Positions 8,479-16,629 of a DNA stretch of 40,235 bases are shown piece by piece (the first letter of the stretch is position 1; every line of letters begins with the position of its first letter). The notes under the pieces are model-generated. The model had not been told where the DNA came from. It searched no databases and saw only the letters and a program-made list of their open reading frames with translations. Position numbers and translations under genes: made by a program. The DNA lies in the NCBI GenBank assembly GCA_016793885.1, contig JAEUHE010000241.1, positions 1 through 40,235 on the forward strand, given 5' to 3'. Source of the DNA: Verrucomicrobiales bacterium. GTDB taxonomy: Bacteria > Verrucomicrobiota > Verrucomicrobiia > Limisphaerales > UBA11320.

Positions 8479-10037
8479 CTGAGGAGTTCTCCCGTGAAGG
8501 CTTTTCGAAGGATGGACTGGCGGAGGCGGGTGGCCCGCCGGAAGTTGGCCCACACCACCGACTCCAACTCCTCAACCACGCTCAACCGCCGCTCCACTTC
8601 CGCCACAATCCGCGTCTGCTCGGCCAGCGGGGGAAGCAGATATGGCGCAGCCATCAGCGCTTTCTGCGTCAGCTTCCGACGTCCAGTAGAGCCGGTCGTC
8701 CGCGCCGTGAATGGGTAATGCGCGAGGGAGTAATTGAGATAAGCCGTAGAGACGGCTGCGGTTGCGCGGAGGACGTGAGCGTGGTTATTGACCCATGTTT
8801 TCCCCCGGATCACATAGCTGAACGCCTGCGTCCTCCCGGTGAAAGTCTCATCCTCGACGACCAATACAAGGGGCTCGTCAAAAAGGTGATCGTCAATCCA
8901 CCCGACTTGCCCGTTCGCACCGTAATATGGCACGTCGCCGTGTCGCTTCGCTCGTTCATTCTTGTTGATCGGAACGCGTTTGCCGTCCAAGCATTCCGAA
9001 ACCTGGCCGACTGAACACGTTGCCCACCCTTCCGGGAGCTCTTGGTGTACTTTACTGTCCGGTTCGGCCGGTTCTTTGTATTGGACACCTCCTTTCCCAC
9101 CTTGTCCAAGGCTTTGGCGCGCAAGCCAGTTTTGGCGCCGCTCGGTGAGGATGCGGGCGAGGAGGGCTTCGCCGGTTTCGTAAGCAGGTTGCCCGTTCTT
9201 GTTTGAGCGTTTGGAGCGGGCGAGTTCGGCTTCGGTGGGGACGAGGCGGCCTTCGCAAGCGGCTTTGAGGACGGCGGCGCGGTAGCGTTTGAGGTTGGCC
9301 TGCACCCGCCGCAACGCTGCCACCCCCGCCTCCAGACGCGTGAATTGCTTCTCAATCTCCGCTACAATCCGCCGCTGTTCGTCGACCGTCGCGGGAACGG
9401 GAACGGGCAATTGCCGAAAGCGCTCGTGCGTCAGGTTCAAGCCGCTGTCGCTGCTGCCCGTTTTCATCTTGTCGATGGCTCTGCGCGCGCGTTCGGTTTG
9501 GAGAAAAGCTTCGATGTAACGCGCATCGTGTTCTTCTGGATTAACCCGGAAGCGATACATCTTGCCGGACATCATCAGCCGCTTGCGAGTTTGCCTGACG
9601 AGGCAGGAAACACCGCATCGCACACGCGGCCCGGCGCATGTCAGGAGAATGTCGCCCTCTTTGACTTCAATCATCGGACGCGGCTCAAGACCCGGCGGAA
9701 GGAGTTTGTTGTGCTCGGGCCGAAACTCACCGGCTTGAATCGAAGTTGTTTTCAGCACGCCCCAAACGTCCTCCGATGGCGAAGGGATCTTGTCGCATTG
9801 CGGACTCCAGCCTTGGTGCAACGTGCGTCCGTCTTCTAGCGGAGCGAAGAGCTGTTCGATTCTTTGCTCTGACCAGCCGTGCGGGAGTTCGCCGCCTTGT
9901 TTCGCCCCTTCAGGGCTCGACGTGTTTTGGGATGCTTGACCCAGAATGGAAGCGGCGTCCCGCCGCTTGCGGCCTGCTGCATTCAGCGGCGGGACGCCGT
10001 TGCCACCTTGAACTGCGGTGTCGGGCTTCGCACTCAT
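8475..10037 (-). CDS. hsdS: Type I restriction-modification specificity subunit S
   Basis: A 520 aa DNA-recognition subunit. Two target-recognition domains start at LPHGW (51) and at ELPEGW (about 335). Each is followed by a conserved helical spacer: PATVDEQRRIVAEIEKQF with LKRYRAAVLKAACEGRL after the first, and PPLAEQTRIVAEVERRL with LRQSILRKAFTGELL at the end. Residues 11-31 are encoded by a palindromic repeat (9951-10000) that extends the normal N-terminus. The ATG overlaps the DUF1016 stop, and the stop overlaps the OLD-like ATG, both by ATGA. Recognition sequence cannot be predicted. Confidence 0.93.
   Translation of the reverse strand: MSAKPDTAVQGGNGVPPLNAAGRKRRDAASILGQASQNTSSPEGAKQGGELPHGWSEQRIEQLFAPLEDGRTLHQGWSPQCDKIPSPSEDVWGVLKTTSIQAGEFRPEHNKLLPPGLEPRPMIEVKEGDILLTCAGPRVRCGVSCLVRQTRKRLMMSGKMYRFRVNPEEHDARYIEAFLQTERARRAIDKMKTGSSDSGLNLTHERFRQLPVPVPATVDEQRRIVAEIEKQFTRLEAGVAALRRVQANLKRYRAAVLKAACEGRLVPTEAELARSKRSNKNGQPAYETGEALLARILTERRQNWLARQSLGQGGKGGVQYKEPAEPDSKVHQELPEGWATCSVGQVSECLDGKRVPINKNERAKRHGDVPYYGANGQVGWIDDHLFDEPLVLVVEDETFTGRTQAFSYVIRGKTWVNNHAHVLRATAAVSTAYLNYSLAHYPFTARTTGSTGRRKLTQKALMAAPYLLPPLAEQTRIVAEVERRLSVVEELESVVWANFRRATRLRQSILRKAFTGELLR
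9951..10000. repeat. REP-like inverted repeat within the hsdS 5' coding region
   Basis: Arm CGGCGTCCCGCCGCT at 9953-9967 is matched exactly in reverse complement by 9985-9999, with a 17 bp loop. The unit is read in frame in hsdS as GNGVPPLNAAGRKRRDAAS. It has the look of a dispersed palindromic repeat inserted into a gene without breaking the frame. Confidence 0.75.
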
Positions 10038-11227
10038 TTCCGCGACTCCAGTTGTTTGCGCGTGTTTTCGAGCTCGGCGGCGAGGACCTTTTCATTTGGT
10101 AGCGCGGTGAGGTATTCGCGGATGAGCATTTTGGTGGGCAGTGTGTCAGTGGCGTAGCGCACGAGCGCTTCGCCTTTCCCGGAGCAGAGGATGACGCCGA
10201 CGGGCGGGTTCTCTCCGGGTTGCACCCAGTGTTCTCGGGCATAATTCAAATAGACGTGCATCTGCCCGGCGTCGGCGTGGGTAAAGCGGCCCAGCTTGAG
10301 GTCGAAGATGACGAGGCAGCGCAGGCGGCGGTGGAAGAAGAGCAAGTCCACGCGATACCATTCGTCGTCGATGCGCAGACGTCTTTGGCGACCCACGAAG
10401 GCGAAGTCGTTGCCGAGTTCGAGCAGGAAGGTTTCAAGGTGGCGGATGAGGGCGTCTTCCAGGTCGGTCTCGGAGTATTCGTCCCGCAGGCCAAGAAATT
10501 CCAGGACGAGCGGATGGCGGATTTCCTCGTCGGCGCTGACGGCGTCGCCGGGCTGAGGCTTCGCGCCATTGGCGAGCATAGCGACTTTGTTGCGCGAGAG
10601 GGCGGTGCGTTCGTAGAACTGGCTGTCCATCTGCCGCGCCAATTGGCGTACGGACCAGCCGCCGCGCAGGGCCTCGGTGTGGTAAAAGGCGAAGGCTTCG
10701 GGCGAGCGGCTGCGGCGAACTAAGAGGACGTAGTGTGACCAAGGGAGAGGGAAGGCTCGGGCAAGGTCGGCCAAGCTAAATGGCAAGGCAGGCGATTTTC
10801 TCGAGGGCGTCTGGGATTTCCGAGACGCTGTCTCGGAAATCATCTCCGTGCCGGACGGCGTCGGAATGCTGGTTCCCAATTTCCTAGACAGTGTCTCGGA
10901 TATCTCTTGCGCGCCGCAGACACCGTAGAGAAGGCGCATGTTCTCAAGGTTATCGACGGAAAACCCCCGACCATGACGCGCAGTAAGATCTTCGGCCAGG
11001 CGCTTCAACAGTTCTTTGCCATATTCCGCCCGGTTCTCGCCACCCTGCTCAAACTCCACGATACGCCGGCCCACTTCCCAGTAGGTGGCCGTCATGAACG
11101 CGTTGACGGTGCGCACACTCGCACGACGTGCGGCGTCCAGCAACTCACTGACACCGCTGACCAAGCTGGAGTAGTCGCGGCGGGAAGCGGGTGAGGTGGG
11201 TTTACTTTTCTTGACCGGTTTACTCAT
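10034..11227 (-). CDS. DUF1016 / YhcG-family PD-(D/E)XK nuclease
   Basis: A 397 aa protein with the DUF1016 N-terminal helical domain (about 15-200) and a C-terminal PD-(D/E)XK nuclease fold. Likely catalytic residues are E270, D294 (YRVDLLF) and D309-x-K311 (FDLK). The family (YhcG-like) is often encoded inside type I restriction operons; its precise role there is not settled. Residues 105-145 contain two SET(L/A)SRK-type repeats encoded by palindromic DNA, an insertion relative to compact members. Its start overlaps the hsdR stop and its stop overlaps the hsdS start, both ATGA. Confidence 0.9.
   Translation of the reverse strand: MSKPVKKSKPTSPASRRDYSSLVSGVSELLDAARRASVRTVNAFMTATYWEVGRRIVEFEQGGENRAEYGKELLKRLAEDLTARHGRGFSVDNLENMRLLYGVCGAQEISETLSRKLGTSIPTPSGTEMISETASRKSQTPSRKSPALPFSLADLARAFPLPWSHYVLLVRRSRSPEAFAFYHTEALRGGWSVRQLARQMDSQFYERTALSRNKVAMLANGAKPQPGDAVSADEEIRHPLVLEFLGLRDEYSETDLEDALIRHLETFLLELGNDFAFVGRQRRLRIDDEWYRVDLLFFHRRLRCLVIFDLKLGRFTHADAGQMHVYLNYAREHWVQPGENPPVGVILCSGKGEALVRYATDTLPTKMLIREYLTALPNEKVLAAELENTRKQLESRK
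10815..10903. repeat. Two palindromic units inside the DUF1016 gene
   Basis: 10815-10841 is a perfect hairpin with 12 bp arms (GATTTCCGAGAC, 3-nt loop GCT, GTCTCGGAAATC). 10879-10903 is a related, imperfect copy (9 of 11 arm positions) with loop AGT. Both are read in frame as (I)SET-SRK-type peptides. Confidence 0.8.
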
Positions 11228-14025
11228 GCGGCAAGGGTGGTGTTGAGTTCTTCGAGCAGTTTGGGTAGTTGCTCGCCGAAGAGTTGGTGTGCTTTACCCA
11301 GACCGCCGCGCTCGCCGAAGGGCGTGTATTCGAAATCCTCGGGGTCGATGCTCAGGCTGGTGGCGATGTGGTCGCGGATGAGGCCCAGCCAAGCGAGCTG
11401 CTCGGGGGTGAAAACAGCGCCGACCTTGGCTTTGTCCATAAGCCATTCATGAAAGCGCTCGCTCACCGAATCGGCAAAGGGGGTAAGAACTGGTTGTTGC
11501 TCGAGGGCGAACCGGACCAGTGCGACCAAGTCAGCGAAGCGGCCGGCCTGCGACCGTCCCTTTACCTGACCGGGAACGGTGACAGCGAAGGCGTCCCAGA
11601 GGCGATCCTCAGTCCAGGCGGCATGGGTGTCGCGCAGTTTCTTTTCTAAGTCCTTGAGCATGGGCTCCGTAAGACGCTGTTTGAAGGGTCGGCTGTAGAG
11701 AATTTGAAGGGCGTCGATCTGGGCTTGGTTCTGCGTCAGGTAATCACGAAAGGCCTGGACGAGGCCGGCAGCTTTAGCCTTGGCGGCGGCGTCGAAGCCC
11801 TGTTCGAGCACTTCGTCGGGAGTGTAGATGTCGAGGGCTTGCTCGGTTTCCTGCTTCAAGGTTTCGAGGGTCTGGCGAAGTGCCGGTTTATCGAAGGGCG
11901 CGCAGGCGGTTGCGATCAGTTCTTGCCTGGTCGCCTCGTATTTCTCGGGCGCAACTTCATCGGGTGAGGCTCCCTGTTTCCCGGTGGCGCGTTCAGCAAT
12001 GGCGTCGGGATCAAACGCGCGAAGCAGCGCACCGGCGAGTGTGGCGGGGGTGTGGCCTCCAGAGGCGGTGACGATCTGTTGGCGCTGGGTGGGCTCGAGC
12101 TCACGGTCCAACCGGGCGAGGCGCGCGGCAAGAGTGGTGAGGGTGTCCTCATCGCGGCCACCGGGGAACAGGACGCGCTGGAGTAACGTCTTGAGGGGCA
12201 CGGTGGGCTGGCGGTCGAGCGGGCGGGATTCGGTCTTGTCGCTTTCGCACACGCCGACGGCATCCACGATGATAAAGCGGGTTTTGGCGCGGGCGTCTTC
12301 GCCGGAGACCGATTGCAGATCAGTGGAGGAGAGCACCCGGGTACCGCGGCCTTTCATCTGCTCAAAATAGACGCGGCTGCGGACGTCCCGTAGGAAGATG
12401 AGAACCTCGAGCGGCTTGATGTCGGTGCCCGTGGCGATCATGTCCACCGTGACCGCGATGCGGAGTGTGGTAGAGAGGCAGAATTCGCGGATGAGTTCCT
12501 TAGACTTGGCGGGCTTGCCGGTGACGGGATGCTTCGCCTGGTAGGTGATCTTCTTGCAGAAGTCGTTGCCCTTGCCAAAGACCTCGCGGCAGAGGTGGAC
12601 GATATCCTCTGCGTGGGAGTCGTCCTTGGCGAAGATGAGTGTCTTCGGCACTAGGGTGCGGCTCGGGAACAGTTCGGCCTGCACGACATCGCGGTAGGTG
12701 CGCAGGATGGTGCGGATCTGGTCAGGCACGACGACCGAGCGGTCAAGGTCGGCGGGCGTGTAGTCGAGATCATCGGCAAGAACCTCTTGCCGGGCCTTGC
12801 GCGAAGCTTTGCTGCGGTGGTCGATCAGGAAACCCTTGTCCACTTTCCCGCCGGCCTCGGTGACCTTGGTTTTGATGCGATAGACATCGTAGCCGACATT
12901 CACACCATCGGTGACCGCACGCTCGTGGTTGTATTCCGCGACACGGTTTTGGTGAAAGTAGGCGATCGTTTGCGGCGCGGGCGTAGCAGTGAGGCCGATA
13001 AGCGAGGCGTCAAAGTATTCGAGCACTTGGCGCCAGAGATTGTAGATGGAGCGATGGCACTCGTCGGTGACGATGAAGTCGAACTTCTCAATCGGGACGG
13101 CGGAATTGTAGGAGATATCGCGAGTGCGCGTGACACCGAGCGCGGCGGCGAGTTCCGCACCGGAGAGCTCATCGGTGCCCTCCGCAAGTTCCTCTCCGCG
13201 TAGGATCGAGTAAAGCCGCTGGATGGTGCAGATGGTGACCCGGCACACGTCGTCGAGGTGTGGCGAGGTGAGGTGCTGCACGTTGTAGAGTTCCGTGAAG
13301 AGGCGGCCGGTGTCCGGAGTGCGATAGGCGTGGAACTCGTCCCGGGCTTGCTCGCCGAGGTTCGCGCGGTCCACGAGGAAGAGAACGCGGCGCGCCTTGG
13401 CATATTTGATGAGACGATAGGTGAACGCGCAGGCGGTGAACGTCTTGCCTGCGCCGGTTGCCATGTGGATGAGTGCGCGCGGGCGATCTTCGGCAAAGGA
13501 TTGCTCCAGTCCGGTGATGGCTTCGATCTGGCAGTCACGCATGCCCAGGGTAGCGAGCGGATGGGCACTCGGCATCGCCTTCAACCGGGCGCGCAGCGTG
13601 TCTAGTTCGGCGGCCCACTCGGCCAGTGTCTCGGGTCGATGGAACGTGAAGACACGGCGCGAGCGAGGCGCAGGATCACGTTCGTCGCGAAAGAAGGTTT
13701 CGACGCCGGTGGATTCGTATAGGAATGGCAGCGGGCTCGTAAGACCGGCGGCGAGGAAGTCAGGTAGGCTGTTGGCGTAGCGGGCGGATTGCTCGGCAAC
13801 CGTCGAGAGTGTGGCACCTTGCTTCTTGGCCTCGATCACGCCGAGGGCTTTGCGGTCCACCAGCAGCAGGTAATCGCACGGACCGGTCGTGAGGGGGACT
13901 TCCCGAAGCGCGATTCCGCGGCCGGCCGAGAAGTCCGCTGACTTGTAATCCTGGACGACCCACCCGCACGCGCTGAGCTGCGCGTCGATCTGCTGGCGGG
14001 CGACTCGTTCGGGCGTATCGGGCAT
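11224..14025 (-). CDS. hsdR: Type I restriction enzyme subunit R
   Basis: A 933 aa motor/nuclease subunit of the EcoEI (type IB-like) class. The N-terminal nuclease has D51 and EAK at 65-67. SF2 motor motifs are ATGAGKT (189-195), DECH (321-324), GLTATP (344-349), ATGTD (531-535) and QMKGRGTR (556-563). The C-terminal 300 residues resemble the EcoEI R C-terminal domain. It is the first gene of the overlapping hsdR-DUF1016-hsdS-OLD series (ATGA at 11224-11227). The 262 bp upstream (14026-14287) probably hold its promoter. All key motifs are present. Confidence 0.95.
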   Translation of the reverse strand: MPDTPERVARQQIDAQLSACGWVVQDYKSADFSAGRGIALREVPLTTGPCDYLLLVDRKALGVIEAKKQGATLSTVAEQSARYANSLPDFLAAGLTSPLPFLYESTGVETFFRDERDPAPRSRRVFTFHRPETLAEWAAELDTLRARLKAMPSAHPLATLGMRDCQIEAITGLEQSFAEDRPRALIHMATGAGKTFTACAFTYRLIKYAKARRVLFLVDRANLGEQARDEFHAYRTPDTGRLFTELYNVQHLTSPHLDDVCRVTICTIQRLYSILRGEELAEGTDELSGAELAAALGVTRTRDISYNSAVPIEKFDFIVTDECHRSIYNLWRQVLEYFDASLIGLTATPAPQTIAYFHQNRVAEYNHERAVTDGVNVGYDVYRIKTKVTEAGGKVDKGFLIDHRSKASRKARQEVLADDLDYTPADLDRSVVVPDQIRTILRTYRDVVQAELFPSRTLVPKTLIFAKDDSHAEDIVHLCREVFGKGNDFCKKITYQAKHPVTGKPAKSKELIREFCLSTTLRIAVTVDMIATGTDIKPLEVLIFLRDVRSRVYFEQMKGRGTRVLSSTDLQSVSGEDARAKTRFIIVDAVGVCESDKTESRPLDRQPTVPLKTLLQRVLFPGGRDEDTLTTLAARLARLDRELEPTQRQQIVTASGGHTPATLAGALLRAFDPDAIAERATGKQGASPDEVAPEKYEATRQELIATACAPFDKPALRQTLETLKQETEQALDIYTPDEVLEQGFDAAAKAKAAGLVQAFRDYLTQNQAQIDALQILYSRPFKQRLTEPMLKDLEKKLRDTHAAWTEDRLWDAFAVTVPGQVKGRSQAGRFADLVALVRFALEQQPVLTPFADSVSERFHEWLMDKAKVGAVFTPEQLAWLGLIRDHIATSLSIDPEDFEYTPFGERGGLGKAHQLFGEQLPKLLEELNTTLAA

Positions 14026-14287
14026 GGCGCTGTTGAGGAGCGTAGCGGTCAGTTCTCAGTGTCGATCTGCCTTGGCCGGCGACGGCAAGTTCGATGGTGG
14101 CGACGCCGTTGTGGAGATCGCCGAATTCTCAGATTTTCCGATTCTCATGCCAGCAAATCCTCACCCATCAAAGTGGAGAATATCCCTCAACCGCTTACGA
14201 ACGTTCGCTCTTACCCATTTGCACTGAACTAGATGGGTTTTAGGAGTTTGCACCTCCGTGAAGTGGATGCAATCACAGACTGCATCC
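14026..14287. promoter_or_regulatory. Intergenic region upstream of hsdR with palindromes
   Basis: This gap separates hsdR from the HIT gene. It contains a 10 bp perfect palindrome CGAACGTTCG (14198-14207), about 170 bp upstream of the hsdR start, which could be an operator. A stem GGATGCA/TGCATCC (14265-14271 and 14281-14287) lies directly after the HIT stop, but no T-run follows, so a terminator is doubtful. No clear -10/-35 pair was assigned. Confidence 0.35.
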
Positions 14288-14713
14288 CTACCAATACTTC
14301 GCTTTGGAAGGCACGACCCAACGGATGCCGCCGCGCGGATCGGGAACATCGCCGACGTATCTGGGAATCACGTGGAAGTGGAGCTGGGGCATGGTCTGTC
14401 CGGCCGCAGGACCGTCGTTCAACCCAAAGTTTAAACCGTCTGGCTTCGGGCTCCGACGAGTGAGCGCTTCTTGCACCCAGGCGAACCAATCCAGTAGCCG
14501 GGCACGCTCCTCGGCACTCAGATCTGCGAAACGGGACACGGCTCGCCGAGGGATGATGAGGGTATGACCAGGAGAGACGGGATACTTGTCGAGGATCACC
14601 GCGAAGATATCGTCCGTCGCGAGAATGCGTTCGGGTTCGATGGAGCCGAAAACGGGTAAGACCAATGGACTCCCCAGGTGCGGGTCCTGGTCGTGCTTCG
14701 GATCATGGGTCAT
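14288..14713 (-). CDS. HIT-family nucleotide hydrolase/transferase-like protein
   Basis: A 141 aa HIT-domain protein. Family members hydrolyse or transfer nucleotidyl groups (for example Ap4A or AMP adducts). Visible blocks are FAVILDKYPVSPGHTLIIP (36-54), LNDGPAAGQT (98-107) and the HIT core QLHFHVIPRY (110-119). The first histidine of HxHxH is replaced by Gln (Q110), while H112 and H114 remain. The tail GDVPDPRGGIRWV is typical of a subgroup of stand-alone HIT proteins. Its ATG overlaps the HNH gene stop by 4 bp. Substrate is unknown; the tight coupling to a nuclease suggests a joint role. Confidence 0.9.
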   Translation of the reverse strand: MTHDPKHDQDPHLGSPLVLPVFGSIEPERILATDDIFAVILDKYPVSPGHTLIIPRRAVSRFADLSAEERARLLDWFAWVQEALTRRSPKPDGLNFGLNDGPAAGQTMPQLHFHVIPRYVGDVPDPRGGIRWVVPSKAKYW

Positions 14714-15663
14714 AGATACTTCGTGACCAGATGTTCGCTTCGCCAGCGTAAGCTTTCGAGCGCTGGATAGAATTTTGCCTCCTTGGGTGCAATCACTCTC
14801 TTTCCTTTCAAGGTGATCAGATCCCGCTGGCCTTCAATCCGATCATCCAAGCGCTTTCCGTTGATCTCCCAGATTCCCGCTCGATGCTGATCGTCGGGGC
14901 AGGGTGCGATCAAGTGGCGGTCCATGGCCCAATGATGATTCGGACAGAGGGCAATGCCATTGGTCGGCTTGTCGTTGAGACTCTCGCCGAAGGGAATCAG
15001 GTGGGCCGCTTCCACGAGTGACATGGTGTGATCCAGCAGAACTCGAATGCCACAGGCGGCGCAGCGATGATCGTAAATCTCCAAGACCGTCCGTCTAAAG
15101 GCCGCATCTCGGGCGGGTGTGGGAGGCAGCTTCTCCCTGAGGGCCAGGTTCGGCTCGTTGGAAGGCCCCTGCACCACAATCGCGGCGAGTTTCTCGCGAC
15201 TCTCAGGAAAATACCGAGCGATCAGAGCCTCGCGGAGTTGATGACGCGATACGGGTGTTGCGGCGAGTGTCCAAAAGCCCTCTTCGAACCGGCCGTGGCT
15301 AACGCGCTGCCGCAGCTGAGCCACACTCGGCGAGCCGGAGGTTGCCCCTGGTTGATAAGGCTGTGGATGGCCCGGGAGAGGCACGAGCTTCCAGAAACCA
15401 TCGCCGCTGAGGTGATAGAAGGGGTTCTGAATGGTTGGCTGGTCGTTGCTCCTTCTCACGACGGCGAAGTAGCGTTTGAACGTCTCGATAAGCTCCTCGC
15501 TCAGGCGCACCTCATTCTGCTGAATGATGCCTCGATCCAACAGATCGAGAATGCTGAGGATTAGGACCGGCTTGTGCGGTCGCTCGTGCGACCCTCTTTT
15601 GTCACGCCTCAGGTCGTAGAGTCGCTCCAGCCAGTATTCCCAGTTTTGATCGGGCTCAACCAC
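14710..15663 (-). CDS. HNH endonuclease with an SBD-like N-terminal domain
   Basis: A 317 aa protein with a C-terminal HNH nuclease: C201/C204 (CAACGI), EAAHLIPF with H221, NGIALCPNHH with N235, C240 and H243/H244. The N-terminal 95 residues (RPHKPVLILSILDLL...NPFYHLSGDGFWKL) resemble the sulfur-binding domain of ScoMcrA-type enzymes that cut phosphorothioate DNA. This is a pattern match by eye. The start is GTG at 15663; an in-frame stop lies five codons upstream. It overlaps the HIT gene (ATGA). A modification-dependent (type IV-like) restriction role is inferred. Confidence 0.85.
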   Translation of the reverse strand: MVEPDQNWEYWLERLYDLRRDKRGSHERPHKPVLILSILDLLDRGIIQQNEVRLSEELIETFKRYFAVVRRSNDQPTIQNPFYHLSGDGFWKLVPLPGHPQPYQPGATSGSPSVAQLRQRVSHGRFEEGFWTLAATPVSRHQLREALIARYFPESREKLAAIVVQGPSNEPNLALREKLPPTPARDAAFRRTVLEIYDHRCAACGIRVLLDHTMSLVEAAHLIPFGESLNDKPTNGIALCPNHHWAMDRHLIAPCPDDQHRAGIWEINGKRLDDRIEGQRDLITLKGKRVIAPKEAKFYPALESLRWRSEHLVTKYL

Positions 15664-15966
15664 CTGCGGACTCTTTCACATCCACCATCAGGATTGAAGT
15701 TCAATCGACGCGCAAACACCGTAACGCGAACGACAGTGATGATGGGCTCAAAAGCCGTATCGTGATAAGACAAGCGCTAGTCCAGTGAGTAGCCAAGCAT
15801 CACTCACTCAGAGTCCAGCGTCAGTCCAGCGCGTAGTGCCCGATCATTCGAACAGCTGGACTTTCCCAAGGGCTTCCTGCTTTTGAGGAGGGAGAACTTA
15901 GCTTAAGCCCAGTGGATGCAGATAGCGGGTTGTGCTCGCTGCGGGTGCGGCTAGGTTGAAGCGGCT
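15664..15966. other. Divergent intergenic region between HNH and alkB-like genes
   Basis: About 300 bp between divergent genes; it must hold promoters for both. Short repeats of the type GTCCAG recur (about 15780-15860), but no confident promoter or operator could be assigned and no coding potential was seen. Confidence 0.3.
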
Positions 15967-16629
15967 ATGCATCGGATGTTAGAGCGCCACGGTTTTGCGA
16001 GTCATTCGCTGAACGATGGGAACGTGCTTTGGGTAGGAGCGCTGCCGGATCCGCTGCGGCTGTCGGCGACACAATTCGAAGCGCTGTGGAACCTCAAGCC
16101 TGATGCGAGCCAGACGGTGCTCATGTTTGGGCGGCCTCAGGAGATCCCACGCAAGCAGCAAGCCTACGGCGCGGACTATCGCTTCAGCGGACAGACGAGT
16201 GTGGCACTTCCAGTCCCAGAGCTTCTGCTTCCGTTCCTCACCTGGGCTAAGGAGACCACCGATGACCGCTTGAACGGACTGCTTCTTAATTGGTACGACG
16301 GCGCTCTGGGTCACTACATTGGCCAGCATCGAGATAGCCGATCGAATCTTATCAAGGGATCCCCCATCGTGACCATCAGCCATGGGGAGGAACGAAGCTT
16401 CCAACTGAAGCCCTGGAAAAGACCGGGCGTGACCCACCGATTCGCCTCACGCGACGGTACCGTCTTCGTGATGCCATTCCAAACCAACCTGGATTGGACC
16501 CACGGAGTCCCTGTTTCCCGCAGCCAAACGGGGCGACGAATCTCGGTGACACTCCGTGCATTCGTGATGAAGCAGGTCCCAGATCAAGTAGGCATCCGGG
16601 GGTCATCCACCTCATCCGGCCGTCGGTAA
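15967..16629 (+). CDS. AlkB-like 2-oxoglutarate/Fe(II)-dependent dioxygenase
   Basis: A 220 aa AlkB-family enzyme; relatives oxidatively remove alkyl groups from nucleic-acid bases using 2-oxoglutarate and Fe(II). The iron ligands H121 and D123 (QHRDS) and H179 (WTHGV), and the 2-oxoglutarate-binding arginines in RRISVTLR (190-197), are visible. LLLNWYDGALGHYIGQH is the characteristic strand before the HxD. It is transcribed away from the defence operon. Whether it repairs DNA or modifies another substrate cannot be told. The C-terminal 20 residues are low-complexity and may be non-essential. Confidence 0.88.
   Translation: MHRMLERHGFASHSLNDGNVLWVGALPDPLRLSATQFEALWNLKPDASQTVLMFGRPQEIPRKQQAYGADYRFSGQTSVALPVPELLLPFLTWAKETTDDRLNGLLLNWYDGALGHYIGQHRDSRSNLIKGSPIVTISHGEERSFQLKPWKRPGVTHRFASRDGTVFVMPFQTNLDWTHGVPVSRSQTGRRISVTLRAFVMKQVPDQVGIRGSSTSSGRR

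Noticed and set aside
8479..8553. 25-codon N-terminal extension of the OLD-like ATPase
   Set aside because: The ATG at 8478 gives the canonical family start and an ATGA overlap with hsdS; the extension lies wholly within hsdS.
12300..12345. TDLQSV-type peptide in HsdR as a possible inserted repeat
   Set aside because: Similar residues (TDLQ/RAV) follow motif VI in ordinary HsdR proteins, so no insertion needs to be invoked.
14265..14287. Terminator after the HIT gene
   Set aside because: A 7 bp stem is present but no T-run follows on the transcribed strand.
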